DNA of 64,000 nt from ZC4RG17 sp036380875 (GTDB taxonomy: Bacteria > Actinomycetota > Acidimicrobiia > Spongiisociales > ZC4RG35): assembly GCA_036380875.1 (NCBI GenBank), contig DASVDX010000022.1, positions 21,752-85,751 of the forward strand, read 5' to 3'. Shown here one piece after another: positions 34,324-43,308 of the stretch (its first letter is position 1; each line of letters starts with the position of its first letter). The translations under genes were made by a program, and so were the position numbers. The notes under the pieces are model-generated. The model was not told the origin of the DNA. It made no database searches and worked only from the letters and a program-made list of their open reading frames with translations.

Positions 34324-35022
34324 ATGAGTGGAAGCGTTGTCGTCATCGGGGGATCGTCCGGGCTGGGCAAGGCAGTCGCCGCCCATTACGCCGCCCAGGG
34401 CCGGCAGGTCGTCGTCACCAGCCGGGACGAGGAGAGGGCGGAAGAAGCCGCCCGCGAGATCGGCGGGTCGACGACCGGGATCGCCGTCGACATCAGTCGC
34501 CCGGCCGAGGTCGCCTCGGCCCTGGCCGGGGTCGGGCCCGTCCAGTACCTGGTGATCGCCGCCATCGAGCGCGACGAGAACACGATCCGTGACTACGCCG
34601 TCGACCGCGCCATCGACCTGGCGACGCTCAAGCTGGTCGGTTATCCGGCGGTGATCCACGCCCTCCACGACCGGTTCACCGATGACGCCGCCGTCGTCCT
34701 CTTCGGAGGTCTGGCCAAGGACAGGCCGTATCCCGGGTCCACGATGGTGAGCACGGTCAACGGGGGAATCTCCACCTTGATCAACACGCTGGCCCTCGAA
34801 CTGGCGCCCTTGCGCTTCAACGCCATCCACCCGGCGGTCGTCGGGGACACCCCCTACTGGCAGGCGAAGCCAGCCGAGGTGCTGGAGGGAATCCGGTCGC
34901 GCACGCCCACCGGGCGGCTGGTGACCACCGCCGACATCGTCCATGCGGTGGCGTTCCTCCTCGAGAACCAGGGCGTGAACGCCATCAACCTGGTGGTCGA
35001 CGGCGGGTCGCTGTTGAAGTGA
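34324..35022 (+). CDS. Atypical SDR-family protein lacking the catalytic Tyr/Lys
   Basis: The 232-residue protein has a good cofactor motif (VIGGSSGLGKAVA) and SDR C-terminal features (FNAIHPAVVGDTPYW, INLVVDGGSLL). In the place of YxxxK it reads VSTVNGG, so Tyr and Lys appear to be Val and Asn. A subgroup of SDR proteins with this change exists. Whether they are oxidoreductases is unclear. It follows LacI-3 and has its own operator, and it converges with the first ketopantoate-reductase-like gene. Confidence 0.85.
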   Translation: MSGSVVVIGGSSGLGKAVAAHYAAQGRQVVVTSRDEERAEEAAREIGGSTTGIAVDISRPAEVASALAGVGPVQYLVIAAIERDENTIRDYAVDRAIDLATLKLVGYPAVIHALHDRFTDDAAVVLFGGLAKDRPYPGSTMVSTVNGGISTLINTLALELAPLRFNAIHPAVVGDTPYWQAKPAEVLEGIRSRTPTGRLVTTADIVHAVAFLLENQGVNAINLVVDGGSLLK

Positions 35023-35033
35023 GTGGGCGGCCG

Positions 35034-36068
35034 TCAGCCTTCGACGGCCGCCAACAAGATATCGAGATTGTCGGGGTCGGGGCGTAGCTCCCCCGCCTCG
35101 ATCCGACGAGCGACATCGACGACGGCCCGGTTCACCGGGGTGGCGACGCCGTGTCCGGCGCCGAGGCGGACCACGTTGCCGTTGATGTCGTGCACCTCCG
35201 AACGCCGGCCCTTCATCCAGTCCTGGAGCACCGTGGTCTTCGTCTCGGGGAGCACGAAACCTTCGAGCAGTGTGTCCAGGAGGAACTCGGCCAGGTCGTA
35301 GGAGTCGTCGGGCATCTCGTCTCGGGTCACACCGAAGATCGGCAGGACGGGGTAACCGACCGCTTCGCCGACCTGCAGTGCCTCGTCGCTGGAGCGGATC
35401 ATGAGGCGACGCATCGCCGGGATGTGTGCGGCCTCGAGCATCGGCAATCCGAGGATGGCGGTGGTGACGAGCGTCGCCGCATTGCTCACCAACTTCATCC
35501 ACTTGGCGGCGAGGATCTCGTCCATGATCTCCACGGTCCCGGAATGCCGGAGCAGCGAGGCGACCTCCTCCTCCCGGCCACGGGTGCTCGGATGGAGGCT
35601 GCCGACGGCGAACCAGGAGCGTTCCGGGGGCGAGTTGCGCTCGACCACCCCCGGCTCCCACATCATCGAGGAGACCTCGATGACACAGCCGAGTGTTCGG
35701 TTCGGGCCCACCACTTCGGCGATCGTCTCGGCGGTCATGCCGTTCTGGACCCCGACGAGCAGTCCATCGGGTTTCAGGTAGGGCTCGATCAAATGGGCGG
35801 CCCAACGCGAGTCGTAGGCCTTCATCAGCATCAGGACGACGTCGAAGCGGTCGCGGAACGTCGCCACGTCGCACAGGTGGAACACGCGCACGTCCTGGGT
35901 CAGGGTCCGGTTCGGCATCTCGATGCGGATGCCGTTCTTCCGCATCGCCTCCACGTGCTCGGGCCACTGCTCGATCAGCACGACATCGACACCGGCGGCC
36001 GCGAGGTCGGCCCCGATCGATGCCCCGTTGGCTCCGGCTCCCAACACCGCGATCTTCGGCTGGCTCAC
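35034..36068 (-). CDS. 2-dehydropantoate 2-reductase family protein (copy 1)
   Basis: This 344-residue ApbA/PanE-fold protein starts at GTG with AGGAGG ten bases upstream. The Rossmann motif is IAVLGAGANGASIGADL. VGVQNG and AKWMKLVSNAA supply the conserved Asn and Lys regions, and the C-terminal domain has KGRRSEVHDINGNVV with the substrate Glu. It is clearly paralogous to the divergent gene at 36212, for example sharing IEQWPxHVEAMR. Outside pantothenate synthesis the fold serves other 2-oxo-acid reductions, which fits this context better. Confidence 0.88.
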   Translation of the reverse strand: MSQPKIAVLGAGANGASIGADLAAAGVDVVLIEQWPEHVEAMRKNGIRIEMPNRTLTQDVRVFHLCDVATFRDRFDVVLMLMKAYDSRWAAHLIEPYLKPDGLLVGVQNGMTAETIAEVVGPNRTLGCVIEVSSMMWEPGVVERNSPPERSWFAVGSLHPSTRGREEEVASLLRHSGTVEIMDEILAAKWMKLVSNAATLVTTAILGLPMLEAAHIPAMRRLMIRSSDEALQVGEAVGYPVLPIFGVTRDEMPDDSYDLAEFLLDTLLEGFVLPETKTTVLQDWMKGRRSEVHDINGNVVRLGAGHGVATPVNRAVVDVARRIEAGELRPDPDNLDILLAAVEG

Positions 36069-36211
36069 GTAGTCGATCCTCCTTCGTCTGCGCGGACGCT
36101 ACCAGCCGCCGTTTCAGCGTCGCTCGACAGCGCCCACCCCTGGTTGCCGGGCAATGCGGTTCGCGTATAGCGTCACTGAACACACCGCGCAGCGCGACTC
36201 GAGGAGGGACA

Positions 36212-37243
36212 GTGGACAAGAAGATCGCGGTCCTCGGCACGGGAGCCAACGGCGCCGGGATAGGCGCCGACATGGTGCGAGCCGGGCTGGACGTCACGTT
36301 CATCGAGCAGTGGCCGGCTCACGTCGAGGCCATGCGGGCCGACGGCATCCGGGTCGTGATGCCCGACGAGACCACGGTGACGCCGGTGAGGGCGATCCAC
36401 CTGTGTGAGGTGGCGACCTTGCGGGAGAAGTTCGACATCGTGTTCGTGGTGTTGAAGGCCTACGACACCCGGTGGGGCTGCGAGTTGATCAAACCGGTCC
36501 TCGCCGACGACGGTCTCGTCGTCGGCCTGCAGAACGGCATGTCGATCGACGACATCGCCGCCGCCGTGTCTCCGCAGCGGACGATCGGCGCCGTGATCGA
36601 GATGGCGTCGAACATGTTCGATCCGGGCACGGTCGTGCGGGAGACGCCCCCGTCGGGATGCTGGTTCACGGTCGGCGCCATCCACCCCGACACGGTGGGA
36701 CGCGAGGACGAAGTGGTGGAGGTGCTGTCGCACTCGGGGGCGGTCGAGGTGTCCGAAGACATCCGCTCCTCGAAGTGGATGAAGCTCGTCGCCAACGCTG
36801 CCGAGCTCGTCCCGTCGGCCATCCTCAACCTGCCCTTGGCCGATGCCGTCCAGGTGCCGGGAATGCGCCAGTTCATGGACCGCAACGCGGTGGAGGCAAT
36901 CGAAACCGCCATCGCCCTCGGCAACCGTCCCATGCCGATCTTCGGCCTGACCGAAGTCGGGTTGCCTCCGGCCGAGTATGCCATCCAACTCTTCGACATC
37001 GTGCTGGAGCGCTTCTCCACGCCCACGACCAGGACCACCGTCCTCCAGGACTGGCTGAAAGGACGTCGAGCCGAGATCCACGAGATCAATGGCCTCGTCG
37101 TCAGGGAGAGTGAGCGCCTCGGACGGCAGGCGCCGGCCAATACCCGTACGGTCGAGGTCGCCCGGCGGATCGAAGCCGGGGAGATCGAGGCTCACCCCGA
37201 CAACGTCGCCTTGTTGCTCGCCGACGATCTCGCCGCCGTGTGA
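36212..37243 (+). CDS. 2-dehydropantoate 2-reductase family protein (copy 2)
   Basis: GTG 36212 with GAGGAGGG upstream gives a 343-residue protein aligned end to end with copy 1: IAVLGTGANGAGIGADM, VGLQNGMS, SKWMKLVANAA and GRRAEIHEINGLVV. The long open frame before the GTG is antisense to copy 1. The divergent pair shares a 143-base promoter region, so an inverted duplication is likely. A plausible role is reduction of two related 2-oxo acids or two subunits of one enzyme. Confidence 0.88.
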   Translation: MDKKIAVLGTGANGAGIGADMVRAGLDVTFIEQWPAHVEAMRADGIRVVMPDETTVTPVRAIHLCEVATLREKFDIVFVVLKAYDTRWGCELIKPVLADDGLVVGLQNGMSIDDIAAAVSPQRTIGAVIEMASNMFDPGTVVRETPPSGCWFTVGAIHPDTVGREDEVVEVLSHSGAVEVSEDIRSSKWMKLVANAAELVPSAILNLPLADAVQVPGMRQFMDRNAVEAIETAIALGNRPMPIFGLTEVGLPPAEYAIQLFDIVLERFSTPTTRTTVLQDWLKGRRAEIHEINGLVVRESERLGRQAPANTRTVEVARRIEAGEIEAHPDNVALLLADDLAAV

Positions 37244-37293
37244 AGTCTCCCGATCCCGCTTGACGACGCGCTCGCCCGTGTGGGAACATCGAT

Positions 37294-37307
37294 TGCAAGC
37301 GCCTGCA
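37294..37307. promoter_or_regulatory. LacI-type operator before importer 2
   Basis: TGCAAGCGCCTGCA matches the consensus at every scored position but one. A second, weaker site (TGCAAAGGTTTGGG, 37304-37317) overlaps its right end by four bases. The binding-protein start is 120 bases downstream. Confidence 0.6.
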
Positions 37308-37426
37308 AAGGTTTGGGCAGACGCCGCCGGCGACGAGGCGGGCCTCTCCAAGGGGGTCGCGGACGCGTCGGGTTCTCGTGTCTGAAGGGTTCGCCGTCCG
37401 GGCGAATGAACAGAGGAGGAACCTTG

Positions 37427-38812
37427 ATGAGAGGCAGAACCGGAACGCTCGGTGCGACCGGCAATCGTTTACTGGCCAGATGGGCACGACTGCTCGCCGC
37501 AGTGACGGCCCTGCTGCTGGTCCTCACCGCGTGTGGGGGAGCCGGCGGCGGTGACACCACCGCGGCTACGACCGGTGACACCCCAGCCGACACGACCGCC
37601 GAGACCACGGCGGAGACGACAGCCGACACGACCGCCGACACCACTGCCGATACCACCGCTACGACCGACGGAGGCGAGGCGCCTTCCGGTGACCCGATCA
37701 AGATCGGCGGCACTCTCGGCCTGACCGGCATCTACTCCGGTCCGTCCGCCGGTTACCAGATCGCCTACAACTACTGGGCCGATCAGGTCAACGCCAGCGG
37801 CGGCCTCCTGGGTCGTCCGGTCGAGCTGATCATCTACGACGACGAGAGCACGCCTCAGGTCGCTCAGCAGCTCTACCAGCGGCTGATCAACGAGGACCAG
37901 GTGGATCTCTTGTTCGCTCCCTACACCACCGCCGTCGGCGGCGCGGTGATCCCGATCACCGAGCGGGCCGGCAAGCTCGTGGTGAACGCCGGCTTCGTCG
38001 GCAAGGAGATCCACATGCAGTCGGAGCTCCTCGTGAGCACCTGGCCGTACCAGGACAACGAGTACCCGCGGCCTCTCTTCGAGTTCATCAAGACTCTCCC
38101 CGAGGACGAGCGGCCGCAGACCGTTGCCATTGCGACCGCCCAGAACCCGTTCACACTCGTCGCCCGTGACGGCGTCGACGGTGAAGGCGGCGTGATCAAC
38201 TACGCCGAGGAAGCCGGGCTCGAGGTGGTCGTCAACGAGGAGTACGACCAGACCGCCACCGACCTGTCCAGCCTGATCCAGCGGGTCCAGCAGTCGGACG
38301 CCGACGTGTTCGTGGCGCTCAGCCTGCCCAACGACGCCGCGCTGATCGCCAACACCGTCTACCAGGCCGGCTACAACCCGCAGATCTACTGCCAGTGCGG
38401 CTCTCAGGTCACCACCCTGCCCAACTGGCCGGACCTGGGGGAGGCCGGGATCAACGTGTTCGCCACCACGACGGCCTGGCCGACGCTGGACTACAACGGG
38501 CTGGCCGAGTTGACCGACTATCTGCTCGACGAGCTGGGTGTCCCCGTGCTCCCCGCCTACGCCGCCGCCGGTTACGCCGCCGGCCAGATCATCCAGCAGG
38601 CGGTGGAAGGCACGGGCAGCCTCGACTCCCAGGAGTTGCGCGAGTACATCGCCAACAACACCTTCGACACCGCCGTCGGCCAGATCAGCTACAACGAGGA
38701 CGGCACGGTGGCGTTCAACGCCCTGCTGCTCCAGTACCAGGAGGACGGCAACCAGGTGATCTGGCCCGAGAACGAGGCCACCGGCGAAGCGGTGATGCCG
38801 CTGCGTCCGTGA
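37427..38812 (+). CDS. LivK-type substrate-binding lipoprotein (importer 2)
   Basis: ATG 37427 has GAGGAGGA about ten bases upstream. An in-frame ATG lies 21 bases earlier. The 461-residue precursor has a long basic N-terminus, a hydrophobic core and lipobox VLTAC. A linker of A-(D/E)-T-T repeats follows, then the LivK domain (IKIGGTLGLTGIYSGPSAGYQ, GGLLGRPVELIIYDDEST). The fold matches importers of amino acids or small organic acids. LivG, LivF, LivH and LivM follow in that order. Confidence 0.9.
   Translation: MRGRTGTLGATGNRLLARWARLLAAVTALLLVLTACGGAGGGDTTAATTGDTPADTTAETTAETTADTTADTTADTTATTDGGEAPSGDPIKIGGTLGLTGIYSGPSAGYQIAYNYWADQVNASGGLLGRPVELIIYDDESTPQVAQQLYQRLINEDQVDLLFAPYTTAVGGAVIPITERAGKLVVNAGFVGKEIHMQSELLVSTWPYQDNEYPRPLFEFIKTLPEDERPQTVAIATAQNPFTLVARDGVDGEGGVINYAEEAGLEVVVNEEYDQTATDLSSLIQRVQQSDADVFVALSLPNDAALIANTVYQAGYNPQIYCQCGSQVTTLPNWPDLGEAGINVFATTTAWPTLDYNGLAELTDYLLDELGVPVLPAYAAAGYAAGQIIQQAVEGTGSLDSQELREYIANNTFDTAVGQISYNEDGTVAFNALLLQYQEDGNQVIWPENEATGEAVMPLRP
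37586..37657 (+). repeat. Six 12-bp repeats encoding A-(D/E)-T-T in the importer-2 lipoprotein linker
   Basis: Six consecutive in-frame 12-bp units encode ADTT or AETT tetrapeptides just after the lipobox. Codons vary between units (ACG, ACC, ACT, ACA), so the protein sequence appears maintained and not simply the DNA. It is probably a flexible, possibly O-glycosylated spacer between membrane anchor and binding domain. Confidence 0.7.
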
Positions 38813-38833
38813 GGGCCGGAAGGTAGCGAGCCG

Positions 38834-39574
38834 ATGGGCCCGGTGATCGAAGCCGAGAAGCTGGTCAAACGGTTCGGCGGGATGACGGCTGTCGACGAGG
38901 CGTCGTTCACCGTCGAAGCGGGTGCGCTTCTCGGAGTCATCGGGCCCAACGGCTCCGGCAAGACCACGACGCTCAACATCCTCAACGGGGCGATCCGCCC
39001 TGACGACGGCGTCGTGCGCGTCAACGGCAAGGAGATGCAGGGCAAGGCGAGTACGGCGTTCGTCGGAGCCGGGGTGAGCCGGACCTTCCAGAACCCGCGG
39101 GTGTTCACGACGATCACCGCCCTGGAGAACATGCTCGTGCCTGTCCTCCACCAAAAGGGCAAGGGAGTGGACTGGCGCGAAAAGGCCTTGGAGCTGCTCG
39201 CCTTCGTGGGGCTGGAGGACCACCGCGACACCCCGGCGAGTGAGCTCTCCGGGGGCCAGCAGAAGCTGCTCGAGTTCGTACGGGCGCTGATGACCGACCC
39301 CTCGGTGGTCCTGATGGACGAGCCCTTTGCCGGAGTGCACCCGAGCGTGAAGGAGCTCATGCGCCAGCGAATCCTCGACCGCAACCGGGAGGGGACGGCG
39401 TTCGTGATCGTCAGTCACGAGATCCCCGACCTGACGCGCCTCTGCCCCCAGATCCTCTGCATGTCGAGTGGCAAGGTCGTCGCCTACGGCCCGCCTTCCG
39501 AAGTCACCTCCGACCCGCACGTCATCGAGGCCTACCTGGGCCACGGTCCGTCCGCCGGGAACGGTTCGTCATGA
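38834..39574 (+). CDS. LivG-type ABC transporter ATP-binding protein (importer 2)
   Basis: The product is 246 residues with Walker A GPNGSGKTTTLNILNG, signature LSGGQQKLLEFVRAL and Walker B VVLMDEPFAGVHP. GVSRTFQNPRVFTTITALENM is the LivG hallmark. It begins 22 bases after the binding-protein stop, without the intercistronic hairpin seen in importers 1 and 3, and overlaps LivF by four bases. Confidence 0.92.
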   Translation: MGPVIEAEKLVKRFGGMTAVDEASFTVEAGALLGVIGPNGSGKTTTLNILNGAIRPDDGVVRVNGKEMQGKASTAFVGAGVSRTFQNPRVFTTITALENMLVPVLHQKGKGVDWREKALELLAFVGLEDHRDTPASELSGGQQKLLEFVRALMTDPSVVLMDEPFAGVHPSVKELMRQRILDRNREGTAFVIVSHEIPDLTRLCPQILCMSSGKVVAYGPPSEVTSDPHVIEAYLGHGPSAGNGSS

Positions 39575-40317
39575 CCGTCGCCCAGACCGCCACCACCGCC
39601 CCCGAGCTGGTGCTCGACGATGTGACCGCCGGCTATTTCGACCACGATATCGTGCTCGACGGTGTGTCGATGCGGGTCACGCCCGGCAAGGTCACCGCCG
39701 TGCTGGGACCGAATGGGTCGGGGAAGTCGACCTCACTGCGGGTCCTGTCGGGCTTCCTAGTCCCCCGCCAGGGCGCGGTGCGGCTCGGCGACGAGGACAT
39801 CACACACCTCTCGCCAGGCGAACGCCTGGCTCGAGGCGTGGCGGTGTTGCCGCAGGGCCGCTCGGTCTTCCCCCAGCTCACCATCGACGAGAACCTGCGT
39901 CTCGGCGCCTGGCAGCTGCGCAAGGACAAGGCTCGCCTCGAGGATGCGGTCGAGGCGATGCTCGACCGCTACCCGATCCTGCGTCCGATCCGCAGCAAGC
40001 CGGCCGGAGCGTTGAGCGGCGGCCAGGCGCGGCTGCTCGAGTTCGCCCGGACGCTGATCCTCGACCCGAAGGTGCTCCTGATCGATGAGCCCTCCGTGGG
40101 GCTCGCCCCGGTTCTCGTCGACGAGGTCTACGAGGAACTCGGCCGCCTCAAGGAGGAAGGCCGCACCATCCTCCTCGTGGACCAGAACGTGCAGGCTGCG
40201 GTGGGCCTCGCCGACTACGTCTACACCCTCGCCTACGGGCGCAACCACCTGGAGGGCGCTCGTGACCAGTTCGCCGGCGAGCTCGACTCGCTGATCAAAC
40301 AATGGCTGAGCCTGTGA
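39571..40317 (+). CDS. LivF-type ABC transporter ATP-binding protein (importer 2)
   Basis: The product is 248 residues with Walker A GPNGSGKSTSLRVLSG, VLPQGRSVFPQLTIDEN, signature LSGGQARLLEFARTL and Walker B VLLIDEPSVGLAP. The N-terminus carries a short extra segment before the first strand. The gene is coupled to LivG by ATGA and is 11 bases from LivH. Confidence 0.92.
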   Translation: MTVAQTATTAPELVLDDVTAGYFDHDIVLDGVSMRVTPGKVTAVLGPNGSGKSTSLRVLSGFLVPRQGAVRLGDEDITHLSPGERLARGVAVLPQGRSVFPQLTIDENLRLGAWQLRKDKARLEDAVEAMLDRYPILRPIRSKPAGALSGGQARLLEFARTLILDPKVLLIDEPSVGLAPVLVDEVYEELGRLKEEGRTILLVDQNVQAAVGLADYVYTLAYGRNHLEGARDQFAGELDSLIKQWLSL

Positions 40318-40327
40318 GGGTGGCCCG

Positions 40328-41206
40328 ATGAGCTGGAGAGAGCTGGCCCAGGCGCTCATCAACGGATCGCTTCTCGGCGGTGTCTACGGCGGAGTGGCGA
40401 TGGGCCTCAGCCTGGTCCTCGGCGTCTTGCGGATCATCAACCTGGCTCACAGCGCGGTTCTGATCTTCGGGGCGCTCGTCTACTGGGAGCTGGTCAACGG
40501 GCTGGGCCTCGACCCCCTCCTGATGATCCTCCCGGTTGCCATCGGCGGCTATCTGTTCGGTCTCGTCGTCCATCGCGGCCTCACCCAATACCTGGCCCGG
40601 GAGAGCGACTCCACGGTGCTGCTCGGGTTCTTCGGCCTGATGGTGGTGATCGAGAGCATCGCCATCATGATCTGGACCACCGACACCCGCACGGTGAACA
40701 TCGGCTACCTCTCCGACGTCCTCCGCTTCGGTGGCATCGGGGTCCCGGTGGCCCGCATCGTCGCCGCCGTCATCACCGTGGTGGTGCTCGTCGCTCTCCA
40801 TCTGTTCCTCACCCGCACCCTCACCGGGGCGGCCGTCCGAGGGATGGCGGAGAACCCGGATGTGGCGACTCTCGTCGGCATCGAGGTGGGGACGCTGTCC
40901 CGGCGCATCTTCGCCGTCGGCATCGCCCTGGCGGCCTTCGGCGGGACGGTGCTGTCCCTCGTCCAGTCCTTCAATCCCCAAGAGCACGTTCGCTGGCTGG
41001 CCTGGGCGTTCCTCGTCGTGATCCTCGGTGGCCTCGGCTCGGCGATGCGCACCCTCGTCGCCGGCGTCTTCGTTGGCATCTTCGAGACCGTCGTCGGCCT
41101 CCTCGTCCCGTTCCAGTACACGTACCTGGCTCTCTACGCCCTGCTCGCCATCGCCCTCCTCGTCCGCAACGAAGGACTGGGCGCCGTCAGACTGAGGACG
41201 ATCTGA
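40328..41206 (+). CDS. LivH-type ABC permease (importer 2)
   Basis: This 292-residue membrane protein has LGGVYGGVAMGLSLVLGVLRIINLAHSAVL at its start, typical of LivH. The cytoplasmic loop AAVRGMAENPDVATLVGIEV and GGLGSAMRTLVAGVFVGI lie in the second half. The stop overlaps the LivM ATG by one base. Confidence 0.9.
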   Translation: MSWRELAQALINGSLLGGVYGGVAMGLSLVLGVLRIINLAHSAVLIFGALVYWELVNGLGLDPLLMILPVAIGGYLFGLVVHRGLTQYLARESDSTVLLGFFGLMVVIESIAIMIWTTDTRTVNIGYLSDVLRFGGIGVPVARIVAAVITVVVLVALHLFLTRTLTGAAVRGMAENPDVATLVGIEVGTLSRRIFAVGIALAAFGGTVLSLVQSFNPQEHVRWLAWAFLVVILGGLGSAMRTLVAGVFVGIFETVVGLLVPFQYTYLALYALLAIALLVRNEGLGAVRLRTI

Positions 41207-42267
41207 TGTCGGCCGAGCCCGAACCGAAAGTGACCGAAGCGCCCGTCGAAGACATCGCCCTCGCCGGGGCGCGGGCCACCTATCGCGGGAAGAAGTTGCC
41301 CGCCTGGGTGATGCCGGTGATCGCCCTCGTGATTCTCGGGGCGCTCGGGGTGCTCGGTCTCGTCACTGACATGGGCATGCTCACCACCCTCACCAGCGTG
41401 CTCTTCTACATGGTGATCGCCCAGGGGTGGAACCTGCTCGGCGGCTACGGCGGGTACCTCAACTTCGGAGCCGCCATATTCGCCGGCAGCGGCGCTTACG
41501 CCGCCGCCTGGCTCTCCAACGAGTTCGGCTGGTCGATGTGGCAGACGTTCCTGCCCGCAGCGATCGCCGCGGTGCTCGTCTCTCTCGTCCTCGGGTACGC
41601 CACGCTGCGCCTCCGCAGCCACTACTTCGCCATCTTCACGATCGTCTTCACTTTCCTGGCGATGGTCATCGTCAAGAACACGCCGGCGCTCGGCGGGTCG
41701 CTGGGCCTCTACGTTTTCCTCGATACAGATCTCGACGCCCGCGGACTGGCGCTGCTCTTCTACTACTCGTTGTTCGGGTTCGCGGTCCTCGCCACAGTGG
41801 TCGCCTACTTCGTCGACCACTCCAACTTCGGCTATGCCCTGCGGGCCATCAGCGAAGACGAACCGGCGGCGCAGGTGCTGGGCGTGAAGACGGTGTCGGT
41901 GAAGCTGCGGGCACTCGTCATCGGTGCCGCCTTCGGAGGTGTCGCCGGCAGTGTCTACGCCTTCCAGACCGGCTACATCGAACCGGCGGGCACATTCAGC
42001 CTCGACCTGGCACTCGACATCGTCCTCGTGTGTGTCATCGGCGGGCTCGCCACGTGGGTGGGGCCGATGATCGGTGCCGTGATCGTCGTGGTCCTCGAGC
42101 AGTGGCTGCGGGTGTTCGTTCCCCGGCTCGAATTCTTCGGGGTGGGGGTTCCGGCGGAGGCCAACCGCCTGGTCCTCGGGATCCTCCTCATCGTGTTCGC
42201 CCTCTTCATCCGTCGAGGGATCGTGGGGCTGTTCGTCGAGCGCCGCGGGCGGCGCATCACCGTCTGA
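41206..42267 (+). CDS. LivM-type ABC permease (importer 2)
   Basis: The protein is 353 residues. A 35-residue charged cytoplasmic N-terminus precedes the LivM pattern (VIAQGWNLLGGYGGYLNFGAAIFAGSGAY), then FGYALRAISEDEPAAQVLGV and a GGLATWVGPMIGAV segment. It closes the importer-2 operon and ends one base from the convergent zinc dehydrogenase gene. Confidence 0.9.
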   Translation: MSAEPEPKVTEAPVEDIALAGARATYRGKKLPAWVMPVIALVILGALGVLGLVTDMGMLTTLTSVLFYMVIAQGWNLLGGYGGYLNFGAAIFAGSGAYAAAWLSNEFGWSMWQTFLPAAIAAVLVSLVLGYATLRLRSHYFAIFTIVFTFLAMVIVKNTPALGGSLGLYVFLDTDLDARGLALLFYYSLFGFAVLATVVAYFVDHSNFGYALRAISEDEPAAQVLGVKTVSVKLRALVIGAAFGGVAGSVYAFQTGYIEPAGTFSLDLALDIVLVCVIGGLATWVGPMIGAVIVVVLEQWLRVFVPRLEFFGVGVPAEANRLVLGILLIVFALFIRRGIVGLFVERRGRRITV

Positions 42268-42268
42268 G

Positions 42269-43297
42269 TCAGAGCCGGGGGTCGATCAGGACTTTCCCCG
42301 CCACCTGCCCGGCGGCCATCTCGTCCAACGTGTCCGGGATGGCCGACAGAGGACGCACCGAATCCACCAACTCTTCCGCCAGCTTCGTCTCACACAGGAG
42401 GTCGAGCGCCGCCGGCAAGTCCTCTTCGATGACCAGGGCGACGGTGGTGTCGATGGTTATCTCGTTGAACACGACATGGTGGACGTCGATCTCAGCCCGC
42501 CGGGCGGGCATACCCACCGCCAGCACCCGCCCTCCCGGACGGACCAACTCGGTGGCCCGGGTCAGCAGTTCGGGGACGCCCGCCGCCTCGATCGCCAAGT
42601 CGGCGCCCTCGAGGTCACGGAGGTCCTCCCGGCCATCGACAGTGGCGTCGGCGCCGAGCCGGGCGGCCCTCTCCAGCCGGGAACCGTCGACATCGACCAC
42701 TGTGATGTATAGCCCGTCTGCCAGGTGGCGGAGACCCGAGAGCACGAACGTCCCGATGGACCCGGCGCCAAACAACACGACGCGGTCGCCTGGGCGGGCG
42801 CCGGCCCGGCGGGCGGCGTGGACGCCCACGGCCAACGGCTGGGCGATGCCGGCGGCGTCGATCGAAAGCCCTTCTGGCAGCGGGACGAACGAAGGTGCCG
42901 GTCCGGCCACGTACTCGGCATGGCTCCCTGGAGCGTTCAGGCCCAGGCTGTAGAGGCGCTGGCAGATGTTCGTGCGGCCCTCGCGGCAGCGGTCGCATTC
43001 CCAGCACGGCACCGAGGCCGCTCCGGCGACGAGCGTGCCTGGCTCTACCTCCGGGGATTTGCTCTCCACCACCCGGCCCACCATCTCGTGACCGGGGATC
43101 ATCGGGCCCATGTGACCCGAGTTCGGGTGGCGGGAATGGAGCGGGATCAGCTTCGGTCCCGCCACCCACTCGGTCACGTCGGTGCCGCACAGACCCGATC
43201 GCAGCACCTCGATCAGCACCTCACCCTCGCCCGGGCTCGGCACCGGCACCTCTTCCAGCCGGATGTCGCGGGGCCCGTGGTAGACCGCTGCCCGCAT
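42269..43297 (-). CDS. Zinc-dependent alcohol dehydrogenase (butanediol/sorbitol dehydrogenase-like)
   Basis: The start at MRAAVYHGPRDIRLEEVP gives a 342-residue medium-chain dehydrogenase. The catalytic zinc ligands are in LCGTD and PGHE. Four cysteines in CWECDRCREGRTNIC form the structural zinc site. The Rossmann motif is FGAGSIGTFVL. The LCGTDVTEWVAGP...GHE spacing resembles 2,3-butanediol and related dehydrogenases. It is the third gene of a minus-strand operon after an amidohydrolase and a bicupin, 11 bases from the latter. Confidence 0.9.
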   Translation of the reverse strand: MRAAVYHGPRDIRLEEVPVPSPGEGEVLIEVLRSGLCGTDVTEWVAGPKLIPLHSRHPNSGHMGPMIPGHEMVGRVVESKSPEVEPGTLVAGAASVPCWECDRCREGRTNICQRLYSLGLNAPGSHAEYVAGPAPSFVPLPEGLSIDAAGIAQPLAVGVHAARRAGARPGDRVVLFGAGSIGTFVLSGLRHLADGLYITVVDVDGSRLERAARLGADATVDGREDLRDLEGADLAIEAAGVPELLTRATELVRPGGRVLAVGMPARRAEIDVHHVVFNEITIDTTVALVIEEDLPAALDLLCETKLAEELVDSVRPLSAIPDTLDEMAAGQVAGKVLIDPRL

Positions 43298-43308
43298 GAC
43301 AGCAGGCG

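Noticed and set aside
34114..36303. A 729-codon minus-strand open frame
   Set aside because: It is a shadow of the SDR and ketopantoate-reductase genes, with low-complexity Arg-rich composition and no family features.
37304..37317. TGCAAAGGTTTGGG as an independent LacI operator
   Set aside because: It lacks the central CG and overlaps a much better site, so it is mentioned only with that site.
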